64,000 bases of DNA, from NCBI GenBank assembly GCA_015179125.1, contig WHVA01000209.1, positions 1 to 64,000 of the forward strand, in the 5' to 3' direction. The notes under the pieces are model-generated. The model was not told the origin of the DNA, ran no database searches, and worked only from the letters and a program-made list of their open reading frames with translations. Position numbers and translations under genes: made by a program. Every line of letters starts with the position of its first letter. The stretch's first letter is position 1. The stretch comes from Gautieria morchelliformis (taxonomy: Eukaryota; Basidiomycota; Agaricomycetes; Gomphales; Gomphaceae). Shown here in pieces: positions 1 through 10,930 of this stretch.

Positions 1-1243
1 TGTGCGCCTGCTGAGGAAGCATATGTTTGCAACTGGCAGTCGAGTTGTTGGATCAGATCAGATGCGAGCGACCTTTCGCAGTCAGATCCGCAGTACATCA
101 TTGTTTTTAAAATCCTCCGACATTGTGGATGACATTGAACCCCTCTGACCTTCACGACCCGGTGGTACAGTTCTTGCAGGGGAGGATATCGACATGGACA
201 AGTTCGACCGATTGGCAGGCCCGGATGCAGGACAGCATGCACGAAATGTTGCCTCAAATCCTTACGCAGCTGCACAGTATTTTCATATGATGTGCCGCCT
301 GATCTTGAAAACACTGTTTGGTGTTGAGTCAGTGGGAGGGCGCGTTCACACCACTAAGGGAGTCATAGGCGAAGTCAGTATTTGGGTTGTGAAAGCGCAG
401 GGCAGAGGTACATTGCACAAGCACATGCTGATGTGGCTCTCGAACGCCCCAACAGCTGATGAGATGCATCAGTTGTTGTCACAAGAAGAATTCCGAGAAC
501 GAGTGCGGACATTTATAAAGGCTAACATCCGAACCCACCTTGAAGGGTTGTCTTCTGACGATGAAGTTAAAGCCATTAGTCGGGAGTCAGATTTGGCATA
601 CGCACGTCCTCCGAATCCTGATGCAGACGACCATGATGCTCAAGTGACTGACATCGGAATTCCACCTTGTCAGGGCACTGCAAGTGCATACGTGCTCAAA
701 GACGACGTGCTTGCGGTTGAATCAACGTGGAGAGATGGTTTGCAAGCGACGAGGCCCTTGGCCTCTGGCAGCAGACGATAGCATTACGCCAGGAGGCCAT
801 TGGACCACAAAAGAACTTATGGTACCTGAACGCATGGATGCCAGCATTGATGCCCCATCGCTCAATGCAACCATGATGTCAAATTACTTACAAATGGGGA
901 GGAGACAAAGGACTGCACATGGTATATCACCGGGTATGCTACTAAAAAGCAACAGAAATCTCACAATTGGGCGGCACTACTTGCGAGCACAATGGTATAT
1001 CACAGCAAGGACGGAGCGTACGTGGATGACATCCGCGAGCGTAATAGGCTGCTGTTGTTTCGATGTGCACATGCACTCAACCGTGAGCAAGAACTGTCAG
1101 CGCCACAGGTCATGTCATATTTGATGGGCTACGACGACTCAATTAAATCTCACCAATATGTGCCAATTTACTGGAGTACCATTGTGAGTGCGCTTGTCAA
1201 GGCACATCCAAACCTGCGCTCGGCAAGGGGATACATAATGTAA
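1..1243 (+). pseudogene. Helitron Rep (HUH nuclease) domain, frameshifted
   Basis: Rep cuts and joins single-stranded DNA during rolling-circle transposition. The longest frame (194-781) carries KAQGRGTLHKHMLMWL, which matches the Helitron HUH motif (histidine-x-histidine near a KxGxPHxH core), after a typical N-terminal stretch (NPYAAAQYFH). The catalytic tyrosine motif YITGYATKKQ lies near 922-951, in the frame that is open from 992 to 1243 (ends PIYWSTIVSALVK). The N-terminal coding (NPSDLHDP) before 194 is in another frame. At least three frameshifts therefore separate parts that should be one protein. The leucine in LHKH replaces the usual proline. Non-functional as it stands. Confidence 0.75.
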
Positions 1244-1856
1244 GGCCGTTCCGGAAGTAGAGGGATAAGGACTTATCTTTTCAAAAATATCAGTGAGGTG
1301 GGAGAACGCAACAGAGGCGATGCATCCACAGCGTTAACGGGTGTTGAGTCTTCGCAAGACAAAACGGTCAGTGAACATGAAAAGGGAAATGACGACGAAG
1401 AGGAGGTAAGAAACATCATCGCGAGCGTTATGTATGGCAAAGCTGAGGTCATTTGTAGACAGCCGATTCAGTGACAATAGAATTCGGACACAACGGACTT
1501 ACCGCAAAATCCCAAGTTGAAGATTACGCACTTCGCGGCGCAGAATTAGAGGATATGAGTCTGTTGTTCTTTCTTGTCAACACGTATGAAGAATGCATAC
1601 CTGAAGCAGAAAGGCACCGTAATGCAGACGCAAATGCGAGCGAGCCATCTCTGGATACGGATGCAGGGCGTGGGCCATCCAAAAAGGGACGTGGGTGGCC
1701 AGGTCACGTTACCTGGCACGACATCCTCGTTCTGAAGAATGTCGTCGAACTGCACAGGCGAGCAGCCACAACGTGTTGCCAAACATTATAGGTTGATACT
1801 TTCCTCGTCGTGATGGCGCAGAGGTTGAAGACTTCTACTGCGCATCAACGCTAGCC
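1244..1856 (+). pseudogene. Helitron linker between Rep and helicase, degraded
   Basis: Short open pieces on the + strand (for example 1471-1791) fit the inter-domain linker of a RepHel protein, including a late piece reading like SHNVLPNIIG and VEDFYCAS just before the helicase frame. They lie in different frames, so this is decayed coding sequence of the same transposon rather than a separate gene. Family membership is inferred from position and weak resemblance. Confidence 0.5.
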
Positions 1857-4127
1857 TTGTTGAAGCCATGGAGGAGTTTGCATAGTCTAAAGTCAAACTT
1901 AATCACGTGGCGGCAGGCATTTGACACATTCAAGGAAGCAGCGCCGGGACGCGTGCGTGACATCATTGCCAATATTCAGTACTATTACGATTGCGAGGAT
2001 GCCGCATCCAACGAACAGGAGTCGAGTCGTGGAGAGGCAGGAAATAATGACTGCGAAATCAGAGGGCAGAGAGGAAGCGAAGAAGAAGAGTCAGACATGG
2101 AATTGGAGGAGAGGGACGGGAACGGCCACGCACAAGTCACGGAGGCAGACGTCGAGGAAATGAGAGCGTCACAGATCCCCTGGCGGGAGCTAGCACATGG
2201 TCGACAGGCGCTGGAATTGGCAAAGTCTGCGAGCATATTTCTTAACGACAACGAAACTTGGACCGTAGAACAGTCCAGCGTCAGGACGGCTTCCGGGGAG
2301 GATCTACACAAGCTTAGCCAGTGGCAGCAAGCCCTGTCTAGAGACGCATCAAGATATTGTGCAGATTTTGATACCCAGGAAAGAGGGAACGCAGAAGTCG
2401 ATGAAGGAGACGTCGTTTGTGAGGAAAGAGTGCGCGTGGCAGAAGGGATCGGACCATCCTGCGAGGGAGGGGTAGAAATGATGAATGCCCAAGAGATTAG
2501 CAAAGATGCGCTTACAAGTGTGACACCGTCTGAGCTTTTCAAGGAGCAGCTTCGAGCCTTCGAAATCATCGAGTGGCATTTACATGAAACCATTGCAGGC
2601 CTGTCGCCCCCCCAGCTGCTCATGCATGTCTTAGGAGAAGGCGGAGTTGGCAAGTCAAAAGTTATACAAACAGTGACAGATGAATTCAGCTCACGGGCAG
2701 TTCGGGAATGGCTTGTTAAAGCAGCCTACACAGGCATAGCAGCATCAATCATTGGGGGCAGCACACTCCACACAGTAGGATTCCTGCCTAGAAACGGCAA
2801 AGCACAATCATCTGAGACCGAAAAAAAGTTGATGCAGTTCTGGGCGAAAGTGCGTTACCTTATCATAGACGAAATCTCAATGGTTCCTCGCGACCTTTTT
2901 GCACGGCTTAGTCGGATCATCTCGAAAGCGAAGGCAGAGGTTGGAGAAAAGAGCAGCGAGGAACCATTTGGTGGGCTGAACGTGATCATATTTGGGGTTT
3001 TCCATCAGTTACCACCTGTAGCGGCCAGAGCATCTGCCCCGTTATACTGCCCCATTAACCAAAGCCGAGACTCGGAAGACTACATCAACGGACGAATAAT
3101 CTACGAGCAGTTCCAGATTGTTGTAAAACTGCGGAAACAGGTTCGCGTGAGCGATCCTGACTGGTTAGAACTTCTCCAACACGCACGACACGGAGCTTGC
3201 AAGGAGCATCACCTGAAACAGCTTTGGGGACTTATTTTAACACGGCCGGAATGTCCACCAGTTGATTTTTCACAGCGACCTTGGGACAATGCCGTTCTAG
3301 TAACATCAAGGCATGCAGTCCGTATTCAATGGAACGAAGCAGCTGTTGCACAACATTGCTGTAGGACAAAGCAGCAATTATTTATATGCATTGCAGAGGA
3401 TTCAATCAGGGGCAGAGCGCTTACACTGCAGGAGCGGTTCATTGTGGCAAGCAAGAGTAAAGGGGGAGCAGGGAAGAGTCGCTGTGAAAAGGGAGGACTC
3501 TCGGGGACAATCCAGGTCGCCATAGGGATGAAAGTCATGGTCACGTTCAATGTCAAAACAGAATTAGACATTGCGAATGGTGCGAGGGGAGAGGTTACGC
3601 ACATAGTTCTAGACGAGCAGGAACCACCGGTACGGCAAGAGGAGGCCAAAATTCAGCTGAAGCATCCACCAGCGTACGTTTTGGTCAAGCTTCATCGGAC
3701 AAAAGCAGGACAGCTACCCGGACTGCAAGCAGGAGTAGTTCCGATTGTGCCAATGCAGAAAAAATTCACAATCACAGTGGGTAACAAGCAAAGGACGGTC
3801 ACAAGGACTCAACTTCCAATTACAGCAGCATACGCGTTTACAGATTACCGATCGCAAGGACAAACAATTCCGACTGTGATTGTGGACATTGCAACACCAC
3901 CAACAGGGGGATTAACACCATTCAATGCCTATGTGCAGTTATCTCGCAGTTCAGGTGCAAGCAGCATTCGGCTGCTACGAGATTTCGATGACAAGCTGGT
4001 CACGCAACATCCAAGCGAATTCTTGAGGGTAGAGGACCAGCGGTTGGAGAAATTGGACGCAGAAACAAGACAGTGGTGGGAGGACAGAAGACAGAGAAGA
4101 AGCAGCGTAAGCAATGAGGACGGATAA
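1857..4127 (+). CDS. PIF1-like helicase domain of Helitron RepHel
   Basis: A superfamily 1B DNA helicase that would unwind the transposon strand during rolling-circle replication. The 756-residue open frame has Walker A GEGGVGKS (about residue 262), Walker B LIIDEISMV, a Q-loop-like HQLPPV and late motifs RSQGQT and YVQLSRS near residues 690-720, all in the correct order. An acidic low-complexity stretch occupies about residues 60-100. The frame opens at a TTG, not an ATG; the first in-frame methionine is near 2097, so this is the C-terminal part of a longer RepHel whose N-terminal part has lost its frame. The PIF1 motifs look intact, which suggests a fairly recent loss. Confidence 0.85.
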   Translation: MLKPWRSLHSLKSNLITWRQAFDTFKEAAPGRVRDIIANIQYYYDCEDAASNEQESSRGEAGNNDCEIRGQRGSEEEESDMELEERDGNGHAQVTEADVEEMRASQIPWRELAHGRQALELAKSASIFLNDNETWTVEQSSVRTASGEDLHKLSQWQQALSRDASRYCADFDTQERGNAEVDEGDVVCEERVRVAEGIGPSCEGGVEMMNAQEISKDALTSVTPSELFKEQLRAFEIIEWHLHETIAGLSPPQLLMHVLGEGGVGKSKVIQTVTDEFSSRAVREWLVKAAYTGIAASIIGGSTLHTVGFLPRNGKAQSSETEKKLMQFWAKVRYLIIDEISMVPRDLFARLSRIISKAKAEVGEKSSEEPFGGLNVIIFGVFHQLPPVAARASAPLYCPINQSRDSEDYINGRIIYEQFQIVVKLRKQVRVSDPDWLELLQHARHGACKEHHLKQLWGLILTRPECPPVDFSQRPWDNAVLVTSRHAVRIQWNEAAVAQHCCRTKQQLFICIAEDSIRGRALTLQERFIVASKSKGGAGKSRCEKGGLSGTIQVAIGMKVMVTFNVKTELDIANGARGEVTHIVLDEQEPPVRQEEAKIQLKHPPAYVLVKLHRTKAGQLPGLQAGVVPIVPMQKKFTITVGNKQRTVTRTQLPITAAYAFTDYRSQGQTIPTVIVDIATPPTGGLTPFNAYVQLSRSSGASSIRLLRDFDDKLVTQHPSEFLRVEDQRLEKLDAETRQWWEDRRQRRSSVSNEDG

Positions 4128-4399
4128 AGAGAAGAGGAAAGGAAAAATAACTCACCGTTATGTAGCGTGCAAGCCCCAGTAAGGACACGAGAGACAGCAA
4201 TAAAAGAGGCCCGAAGTTATAAGTAGCGGGGAAATAACTACAAGGCACAAAGACTTACTAACAGCATGCATGCGATTGTGGGGAGGCTGACATAGGCCAG
4301 CAAAACGGCGCAGGTAAAGATCCGAGTACGAAAACGAGGACAAGTGTACGGATTCGACGATCCTGAATAACGGTACACGAAGTGTAAATAGACAATGTG

Positions 4400-5036
4400 G
4401 TAGTAGCGCAGGACAAACAAGAGCTGTAGGAAAGGGACACGGACACGGACATGGAACAAAAACAAGGGACGAAAGAGGACAGCCGAACGACGAACCTGCA
4501 GATGCCCCCGGAAATAATGAGACTTTTGCAAAACTCCACTCCCTTGAAATCTGAATGAAAGGCGTAGGAGGCGGTCGGGAACCGTACTTGAACGATTGGA
4601 AAGTCGAGGTGTGGCCACGACATTAGGACACTCAAGAAAATAAGCTGTAGCGCAGGACAAACAAGAGCTGTAGGAAAGGGACACAGACACGGACTCGGAT
4701 CAAAAAAAGGGATGAAAGAGGACAGTTGAACGACAAACCTGCAGACACCCCCAGAAATAATGTGACTTTTGGAAAACAACCTTGAAATCTGAAAGAAAAC
4801 TGTAGGAGGCTGATGGGAACCGTACTTGAACGATTGGAAAGTTGAGGAGTGGGCACGACATTAGGACACTAAAGAAAAGAACGCGCAGACGCACCCGGAA
4901 ATAAGGAGACATTTGCAACACCACCAGGAAAAGAGAAAGAAAGCTGTAGGTGGGGGACAGGAACAGCACCTGAATGATTGGAACATTGGGGAGAGGCCGC
5001 GACAATAGGACAGTTTAGAAGAACGCTCGAAGAGAG
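4400..5036 (+). repeat. Tandem 244-bp repeats next to the Helitron, 2.6 units
   Basis: Two full units begin near 4406 and 4650 (both with GCGCAGGACAAACAAGAGCT), a spacing of 244 bp. A third, shortened unit begins near 4880 with the internal CGCAGACGCACCCGGAAATA box. Each unit contains a purine-rich half and a block ending in CGATTGGAAAGT..GAGG..GGCCACGACA. Open frames on the minus strand here (4238-5070) are repeat shadows with no protein signature. The repeats lie between the helicase and the presumed 3' end, where Helitrons often carry subterminal repeats. Confidence 0.75.
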
Positions 5037-5040
5037 ATAT

Positions 5041-5441
5041 GACACGCCAGTATGAGCAAAAGTAAGCCATGCCGACGCGGCAAGGGCACTAAAGCACGTG
5101 ACCACATGGTGCCTGGTGCCTGCAGCTATCCCACGATTTTCCAGTGGGAGAGCCCTAGCAGAGCAAGGGGACATAGCCAAAGTGAAATAGACCTGAGCCC
5201 AGTCGGGCACCGTAGATGGTTGCTGTTCACAGTTCCTGCGGTCGGGTTTCAGTTGGGTGCACCTGATGCCCGTCATCTCCCGCAAGTCAGAGGAGCTCTC
5301 TTGGACCCATACCACCACCTTAAGTAAAATTCCCACGGTCCGACAGGCCTGGTTCAGCCTCTCAGACCCAAGGATAGGCCCAAGACAGCTAAGTCCCTTA
5401 TTATTTCACACCTTTACACTTCCATCCACCCTCCCCCCCAC
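5041..5441. other. No gene recognised (5' flank of LINE-like fragment)
   Basis: No motif or spliced frame could be assigned. The stretch may contain the true Helitron right border and the 5' untranslated part of the LINE-like fragment that follows. Confidence 0.4.
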
Positions 5442-6044
5442 TTGCCCACACCCCATACCATGCCCACTGTGGCTACGACGCCCGCTAACATGCAGGCACG
5501 CGGCCTCGCCACTTTAGCGCCGAACCAGACCATTCCCACCAGATCTCCAACGCCAGCCCCCGACCCAGGAAATCCAGTGGCGCTACTAAGCCAAAGAGGT
5601 ATCACAGAAGAAAATCAAACCCACATCTCAGCTCTGGCCACTGTGCTCGAATCATTCGGCGATTTCAAACGCGGGCCGTCCTCCTGGAATGTAGGTAAGG
5701 AAGGAGCTCAACAGCTCATAGCAATCTCCAAGCTACTCCGGGAGGTGGCCACGCTGTACGGCGATCACAGACCGGCATCAAGCACCGATCTTCAGAAGGC
5801 TGTAAAGGAGCTAAAAGACGCTATCACCTCAGCTCCTGGCCCGACGGCACGTGCCTCGACAGCGGAGATGTCCTACGCTAATGCTGCCAGGCGGGGCATC
5901 GGGGGGACAACCAACCCAGCCGCTGCACAGAAACAGAGGATGGCGGCCGATATGCAGCACAAACAGATCTTCGTCTCACTCAACAACATTGCAAAGGATG
6001 CCAATCCTCAAATGGGAGCCGGAGATCATTACAAGGTATTGTAA
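5442..6044 (+). CDS. LINE ORF1-like (nucleic-acid-binding) protein, partial
   Basis: A 200-residue frame with a proline/threonine-rich N-terminus, a helical middle (about residues 55-125) and a segment EMSYANAARRG followed by KQRMAADMQHKQIFVSL. This order resembles ORF1 proteins of fungal non-LTR retrotransposons, which bind the element RNA. No zinc knuckle is reached before the frame ends, and the DNA right after it belongs to a different element (copia), so the LINE copy is 3'-truncated. It could instead be a gag-like protein of another class; the call rests on overall pattern only. A LINE reverse transcriptase fragment lies separately at 44.4-45.1 kb. Confidence 0.45.
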   Translation: MPTPHTMPTVATTPANMQARGLATLAPNQTIPTRSPTPAPDPGNPVALLSQRGITEENQTHISALATVLESFGDFKRGPSSWNVGKEGAQQLIAISKLLREVATLYGDHRPASSTDLQKAVKELKDAITSAPGPTARASTAEMSYANAARRGIGGTTNPAAAQKQRMAADMQHKQIFVSLNNIAKDANPQMGAGDHYKVL

Positions 6045-6098
6045 TGGCCTTATATCTAACTTCTTCGTCTCGAACCCAGTGAGCAACCCTCGCTTCAA

Positions 6099-7423
6099 TT
6101 GAAAAGGCTATGTAGTGATGGCGGCGGTGAATATACTAGCTCGGCGTTCAAAGCATTCTGCGCCGAGAACGGCATCATTATGGAATACACGGCACCTTAT
6201 TCGCCAGCACAAAACGGCATCGCGGAGCGACTCAATCGTACCTTAACTCTCGATTGGAAGAAGAAATATACATGCGCCAACCGGAGGGGTTTGACGATGG
6301 ATCGGGACGAGTCCTGAAATTGCATCATGCCATTTATGGACTGAAGCAATCAGGCCGTGCCTGGTACGAACGACTGTCCAAAGTACTATTCGACGATGGG
6401 TTTACGCGCAGTCATGCCGACGACTGTATCTTCTTCAAAAAAGACAATGATAATATTACTATTGTCACTGTCTATGTCGACGACTTAGGCCTCCTCACGA
6501 GTACAGAGGAACTAATGGCGCGTATCAAAAACCTATTGAATACTCACTTCCCTATGAAAGATCTCAGTGAAATGCAAAGAATTCTTGGAATCAGAGTGGA
6601 AATTGACCGTAATGCCAGTACCATTAAATTATCTCAAGGCCATTATATTGACATCATTTTGCATCGATTCAATTTGGTCAAGGCACCGCCGGTAACTACC
6701 CCAGTCGCAAAGGACATCAAATCATTAGTGCCGCGTCCCAAACAGGAACAGGCACTCGATGTTCCTTACGCGCAAGCTGTGGGATCTCTTATGTATGCCG
6801 CTCTTGGTTCACGACCCGATATTGCATTCGCCGTACAACAACTTAGTCAACACACTCACGACTATATTGTTGCACATTGGACGGCTGTTAAACGTGTCAT
6901 TCAGTACCTTAAAGGTACCCGAGATCTAGGAATCACCCTCCACGGTTCCGCGCTTTCCCCGCAACTCGAAGTCTATACTGACACCGACTTTGCAAATCTT
7001 GCCGATTCCAAATCAATTGGCGGCTATATTTGTATTTATGCGGGTGGCGTCATTGCATGGCTATCGAAAAAGCAAACGCGGATCACTCTGTCTACAACCG
7101 AATCCGAGTCTATGGCTCTTGTCCCCGGAGCCAAACACGTCTTGTGGGTAAATCATTTACTCCAAGAGCTCGGTTTCCCCTGTGACTACCCCGCACATAT
7201 CCACTGCGACAATCTTCAAACGATCTCTGGTATCCATGACGCTATTCACCATTTCCGCACCAAACACTTACACGTCGAGTGTCATTGGATCCGAGAATTA
7301 GTCGCATTCAAGGAATTAGGAATTACTTATGTGGAGTCTGAAGAAAACCTGGCGGACGTTCTTACAAAGGCTTTGCCTTTACCGCAACACAACTATCTTC
7401 TCTACAAAATGGGTATGGCATGA
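6099..7423 (+). mobile_element. Ty1/copia retrotransposon fossil, partial copy
   Basis: Recognisable parts are the end of the integrase core (SDGGGEYTSSAF, then PYSPAQNGIAERLNRT) and a long reverse transcriptase-RNase H region with LHHAIYGLKQSGRAWYE, the YVDDLG catalytic box, TDTDFANLADSKSIGGY and the C-terminal LADVLTKALPLP. Only part of a normal copia polyprotein is present (no gag, no protease), so it is broken. It is followed by LTR-like DNA. The family is not the same as the longer copia at 51-55.7 kb. Confidence 0.85.
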
Positions 7424-7455
7424 ACCATATTTCTTTTTTTCTTTCGCTCGGGGGT

Positions 7456-7680
7456 ATGTAACATGTAACCGTCGCTCAAGTCTCGATGACACATGTATAG
7501 TTTAGTCATGTATCCATAGTGTACCACGATGACTCAAGGTAGCTTACTATTTTCTTTTCTCCGACTCAAAAGCATGTATATAGGAATTTCCGAGACATCG
7601 CTCGGAAATCCGAACTATCTGTCTACTGCGTCTAACATTCTCAACTCTCGATGGGCGTACGGCTCCTGCAAGCTCAGTCA
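7456..7680 (+). mobile_element. Probable 3' LTR of the copia fossil
   Basis: Directly after the copia RNase H stop is a G-run (CTCGGGGG, like a polypurine tract) followed by TGTAACATG. About 130 bp later there is a TATA-like ATGTATATAGG and a small inverted sequence TTTCCGAGACATCGCTCGGAAA. This is the right place and composition for an LTR. The right end is not fixed because no second LTR is available for comparison. Confidence 0.4.
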
Positions 7681-7692
7681 CACATGTTGGTA

Positions 7693-7775
7693 CTAGTGAT
7701 GCACGGGCCGGCTGGGCTCGGAAAGCCCGGGCTTAGGCTCGGCTTTAGCAGGCTCAGGCTCAGTGCCGGACTCCA
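7693..7775. repeat. hAT-like terminal sequence (GC-rich)
   Basis: TAGTGATGCACGGGCCGG followed by runs of GGCTCGG/GCCCGGGC resembles the ends of many hAT-type transposons and their short derivatives. No clear partner end or 8-bp duplication was found; a weak candidate on the opposite side is the inverted ATCCCTGCACTA near 9640-9653. Confidence 0.25.
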
Positions 7776-7779
7776 TCGC

Positions 7780-8183
7780 TTCACTTCCATGTATCGCTAT
7801 TTCTTTTTCTCCTCTGCTTACATACCCCCAGATATGTACTTTGTCCTTAGCCTTAGGTTTTCTATCACACCCAATAACAGATTTGTACCATTTTGATGTG
7901 CAGGGCCGGTCTTTTGTTCTAAGAAACCCTTAGCGGACAATGCCGGGATCCGCTTACGTCAGCGCCCCGGTTTCCTTCCAGCACCGACCACGGTTGGCGA
8001 AGTCGCGCCGCTGAAGCGCGCCTTCAGCACGAAGCGTTGTCTCCTTCTCTTTTCTACCACTACCACGAGGTGCCGTCCTCATCCGCTGTCTCCCGCACCA
8101 CACCGCCCTCCATCACTCCAGCGCACAGCCACCTATAGCCATCGCTCCTCTCCTACGGGCTCTAGGGCCACCCCACCCCGTCG
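7780..8183. other. No gene recognised
   Basis: Pyrimidine-rich DNA. The part at about 8038-8110 has a diverged second copy at about 9226-9310 (both contain CTTTTCTACCACTACCAC and a CATCC(T)CATC..GCT..CTC core), pointing to an old duplication. Confidence 0.4.
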
Positions 8184-8985
8184 ATGCATGGATCCTCTAT
8201 TGTTGTGCCAAGTCGCGAAGCGCATTTTGGTCCTGCCGGTTCATCTCCTGCTACATCTGAGGCGTCTACTCCTCCAGTCGACCAATTGCCGTCGTGCCAC
8301 GGTTCACCCCACCCACCGCCACCCAGGACCTCCCGCCGCTGTATACCACCGAAGCGTGTTTTGGTCCAGCCGGTCCATCTCGTTCTATGTCTGAGGCATC
8401 TACGCCTCCTGTCGGCCAATTACCCCCACAGCAGCCTGCCGTCGTGCCACGGTTCACCCCACCCACAGACTATCCAACCCCACCCGGCGATCACCCTTCT
8501 CCCCTACTCACCGCCAGCTCTTTCCATATGCGCCTTTGCCTGCCACAGCTACAACCCCGTCTGTAGTCGCTCGTGCCTCTGGACAGTAAACTGTTGTACC
8601 CACACTCGGTGTCCGACTGGCCCTATACAACTGAACAACTACGAGTTCAACGCTGTTTGGCCCCGGCTTCCTGGCATGTCACACTTGACTGGCCAACAGG
8701 TCGGTTTATTTTGTATTTTTTGCACCCCAAAATCATTTTATTAACGATGTGCATAGCAATACTTTCCAGTCCCGAATGCCGGGAACTATCCACTCGGGCG
8801 GTCCCCAACGATCCTGGTAAAAATAACATGGCCTTCAACACTGAACCTCTGCACGCTGCGATATCCCCAACCGACAATCCCTACGTGTTCAACATTGGTG
8901 GTATGAGTCAACACCTCGATCTTGGCACAGCTGTAGATGATCCACGCATTACGAGTCAACCCACCCTGTCCTCGTAATTAGAGAG
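8184..8985 (+). other. Proline-rich gene-like remnant with internal duplication
   Basis: Two frames show the same proline-rich peptide: FGPAGSSPATSEASTPPVDQLP (first 20 residues relevant) in the frame from 8184 and a close variant in the frame from 8294, because a stretch of about 140 bp (8205-8340) is tandemly duplicated (8345-8470) with a frame change. The following part reads LNNYEFNAVWPRLPGMSHLTG and meets a possible intron (GTCGGT near 8699 to TGCATAG near 8758). Repetition at the protein level suggests an originally coding sequence, now broken. No family recognised. Confidence 0.3.
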
Positions 8986-10640
8986 GGACAAGCTTATAAT
9001 GTGGCAAATTGTGTGCCCGCTCAGACCAGTCAATGCATTGACTGACCCACCGGTCACTGCAGCAGTGTGCAGATGGCCACACATAGCAGCCCAGCATGGC
9101 ACAGGCTTGCACAAGCATCCCCAGACACTGGCATAGTAAGGTTTTTTGGCCTGAAAAACAGTTCAAAAAACTGGAGAGATTTTGTAGAAATCTTTAGTGT
9201 TTTTTATGTAAAAAAAACTTTAATTGTCTCCTTGTCTTTTCTACCACTACCACACTACCACTGTGACACCCATCCTCATCTGCTTTCTCTCACACCACAC
9301 TGCCCTGCAAATGGCGCAGAGGTACAGACAGTCAAAGGGGAGTGGAACTGTCAAGATTAAAGTCAGTAACTGTGGATGCAACTATACCATTGATGTCCTG
9401 CAGGTTCAGTGGGCGCCAGTGATGTGTTCCCTTAGTTCAATGTGTTATATTCACTATCAAACATATAATGCTGCAGCTACTGTTTATGGTTTGATGCACT
9501 CAGTGTCAAACCTGCATCAGGAGCACTCACCGGATGTGGCGGGGGTTAGTTAGTCTGTCTGCAACTGCCAAACAACAACATCACAAATATTATTACAATA
9601 ATAATTTTTAGGTGTTATTAAGATATCAAAAATTACATCCCTGCACTATGATTCCACCAACGGACGACACAGAAGGCTGATATGTGACCGGACTTGGGGA
9701 ACTAAGGATGCAGAACAGGCCCAGCAAAGACTATAATAGCAGGGGATACAGTACAAGGAAAGAGACCAATGACCCAAAGCTGAGCTTGAAGCAGACCAAT
9801 ACAGAGAACATAGCAAGGAGTCTTGAAGGAAACAGCGCAGGCTGGTGGACAGAGCCATTACACTGACTTGGCGGCAGGAGACAGCACAGAGTGGACAGAG
9901 CTAGACTGAGTTGGCAGCAGGACAGTACCAAGTTCAACAGAGGAGGATTTGGCAGAGCACCGCAACCAGATGGTGGGGAAGGCATTGGTGGTAGGAGGGA
10001 AAACTACTGCTTTACGGGCATACTGTACTGCCAAGTATTTGTATGGCGTGAACTATTTGGTGCTGTTAGACAAAACTTACATGTCAGGTGACACCTGGTC
10101 CCAAGAATTTTCGCTAAGTTGGTGCATGCCCGTGCGAACACAGGGTAGGTCATACGGCCCTCAACTGTGATAGCAACGCAGTCATGGGCAAACACCTGCC
10201 AATAGGGCAACCAGTCATGCACCAGCTGTCAGTGGCATTTTGGCTGCATGGTTGCATGCAAACTAAGAAAACAGCATTCTCCTGATTATCACAACTAAAC
10301 CTAGAGATTTTACTATTTAGGGTCACGTCATCGCTGATGGTGTGCCCATGTGATGATAGTGAGTTGTTAAGATAAGTGGAACTACACAAAATCAGGCAGC
10401 TCTCATGATGTTTTCAGGTAGCATGGTAGAGAGTGTCAACACTGCTACCAATCCGCGTGCCTGGGGGCAGCGTGATGAGATACCTTTGGCCATGTAGGCT
10501 GAAATGAAGTCAAAAAAAGCGAAAATAAAGGAAGAGATAACAATAATAAAAGAGGGCAAAAAAGCGAAAATCAAAGGAAGAAAACACACACCAAGGGCAG
10601 GGATGACAGCCAGGAATGGAGGGAGGCAATGAGAAGAGAA
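8986..10640. other. No gene recognised
   Basis: Scattered short frames without motifs. Contains the diverged copy (9226-9310) of the 8038-8110 sequence and two near-identical A-rich boxes, AAAAAAGCGAAAATAAAGGAAG-like, near 10515 and 10558. No RNA gene or transposon protein was found. Confidence 0.4.
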
Positions 10641-10651
10641 ATCTGGGCTGA

Positions 10652-10930
10652 TGTAAGAACCCGGCCTTTGGCCGGTTACTTACCAGTATAACTTTCTTCC
10701 GAGCCCGAGCCTTGTGATACTCGTGCCCGAGTACATATGATTCTTATCCTGCGTCCGAGCCCAAGCCCGAGCTAGAGCTCATATCCGACCTTGATCCCAT
10801 GCCCGTATCCCCTTAGTTACTGATTCCACTCCATCACGCATCATTCATATATTACCTCGCCCTGACCTCGCCCTGATCTCCACTAATATGTTCGCCCCTG
10901 ACTTGTGCCCTCGCCCCGTATATAAACCCC
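10652..10930. mobile_element. Possible truncated LTR
   Basis: Starts TGTAAGAACCCGGCCTTTGGCCGG, carries repeated CCGAGCCC/GCCCGAG motifs and a TATA-like CGTATATAAACCCC near 10917, and stops abruptly where DUF6533 copy A sequence begins. Composition and the TG start suggest an LTR remnant; no partner LTR is visible, so the call is weak. Confidence 0.3.

Larger units (their letters stand above)
1..5040 (+). mobile_element. Helitron (rolling-circle DNA transposon), left end outside window, broken
   Basis: The block holds, in order, a Rep (HUH nuclease) region, a linker and a PIF1-like helicase, the normal layout of the single RepHel protein of autonomous Helitrons, all on the + strand. The Rep and linker parts are split over several frames while the helicase is one long open frame, so the copy is not able to make a full RepHel. 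The right part (about 4.4-5.04 kb) is made of tandem repeats. No convincing terminal CTRR plus hairpin was found, so the right end is an estimate. The family is certain; the borders are not. Confidence 0.8.

Noticed and set aside
4238-5070. Serial cysteine-rich minus-strand frames of 60-170 codons
   Set aside because: They repeat with the 244-bp units and contain no known motif; shadows of tandem DNA.
9640-10610. A hAT element between inverted CAGGGATG boxes near 9640 and 10597
   Set aside because: The boxes face the wrong way for an element between them, and no 8-bp duplication or transposase was seen.
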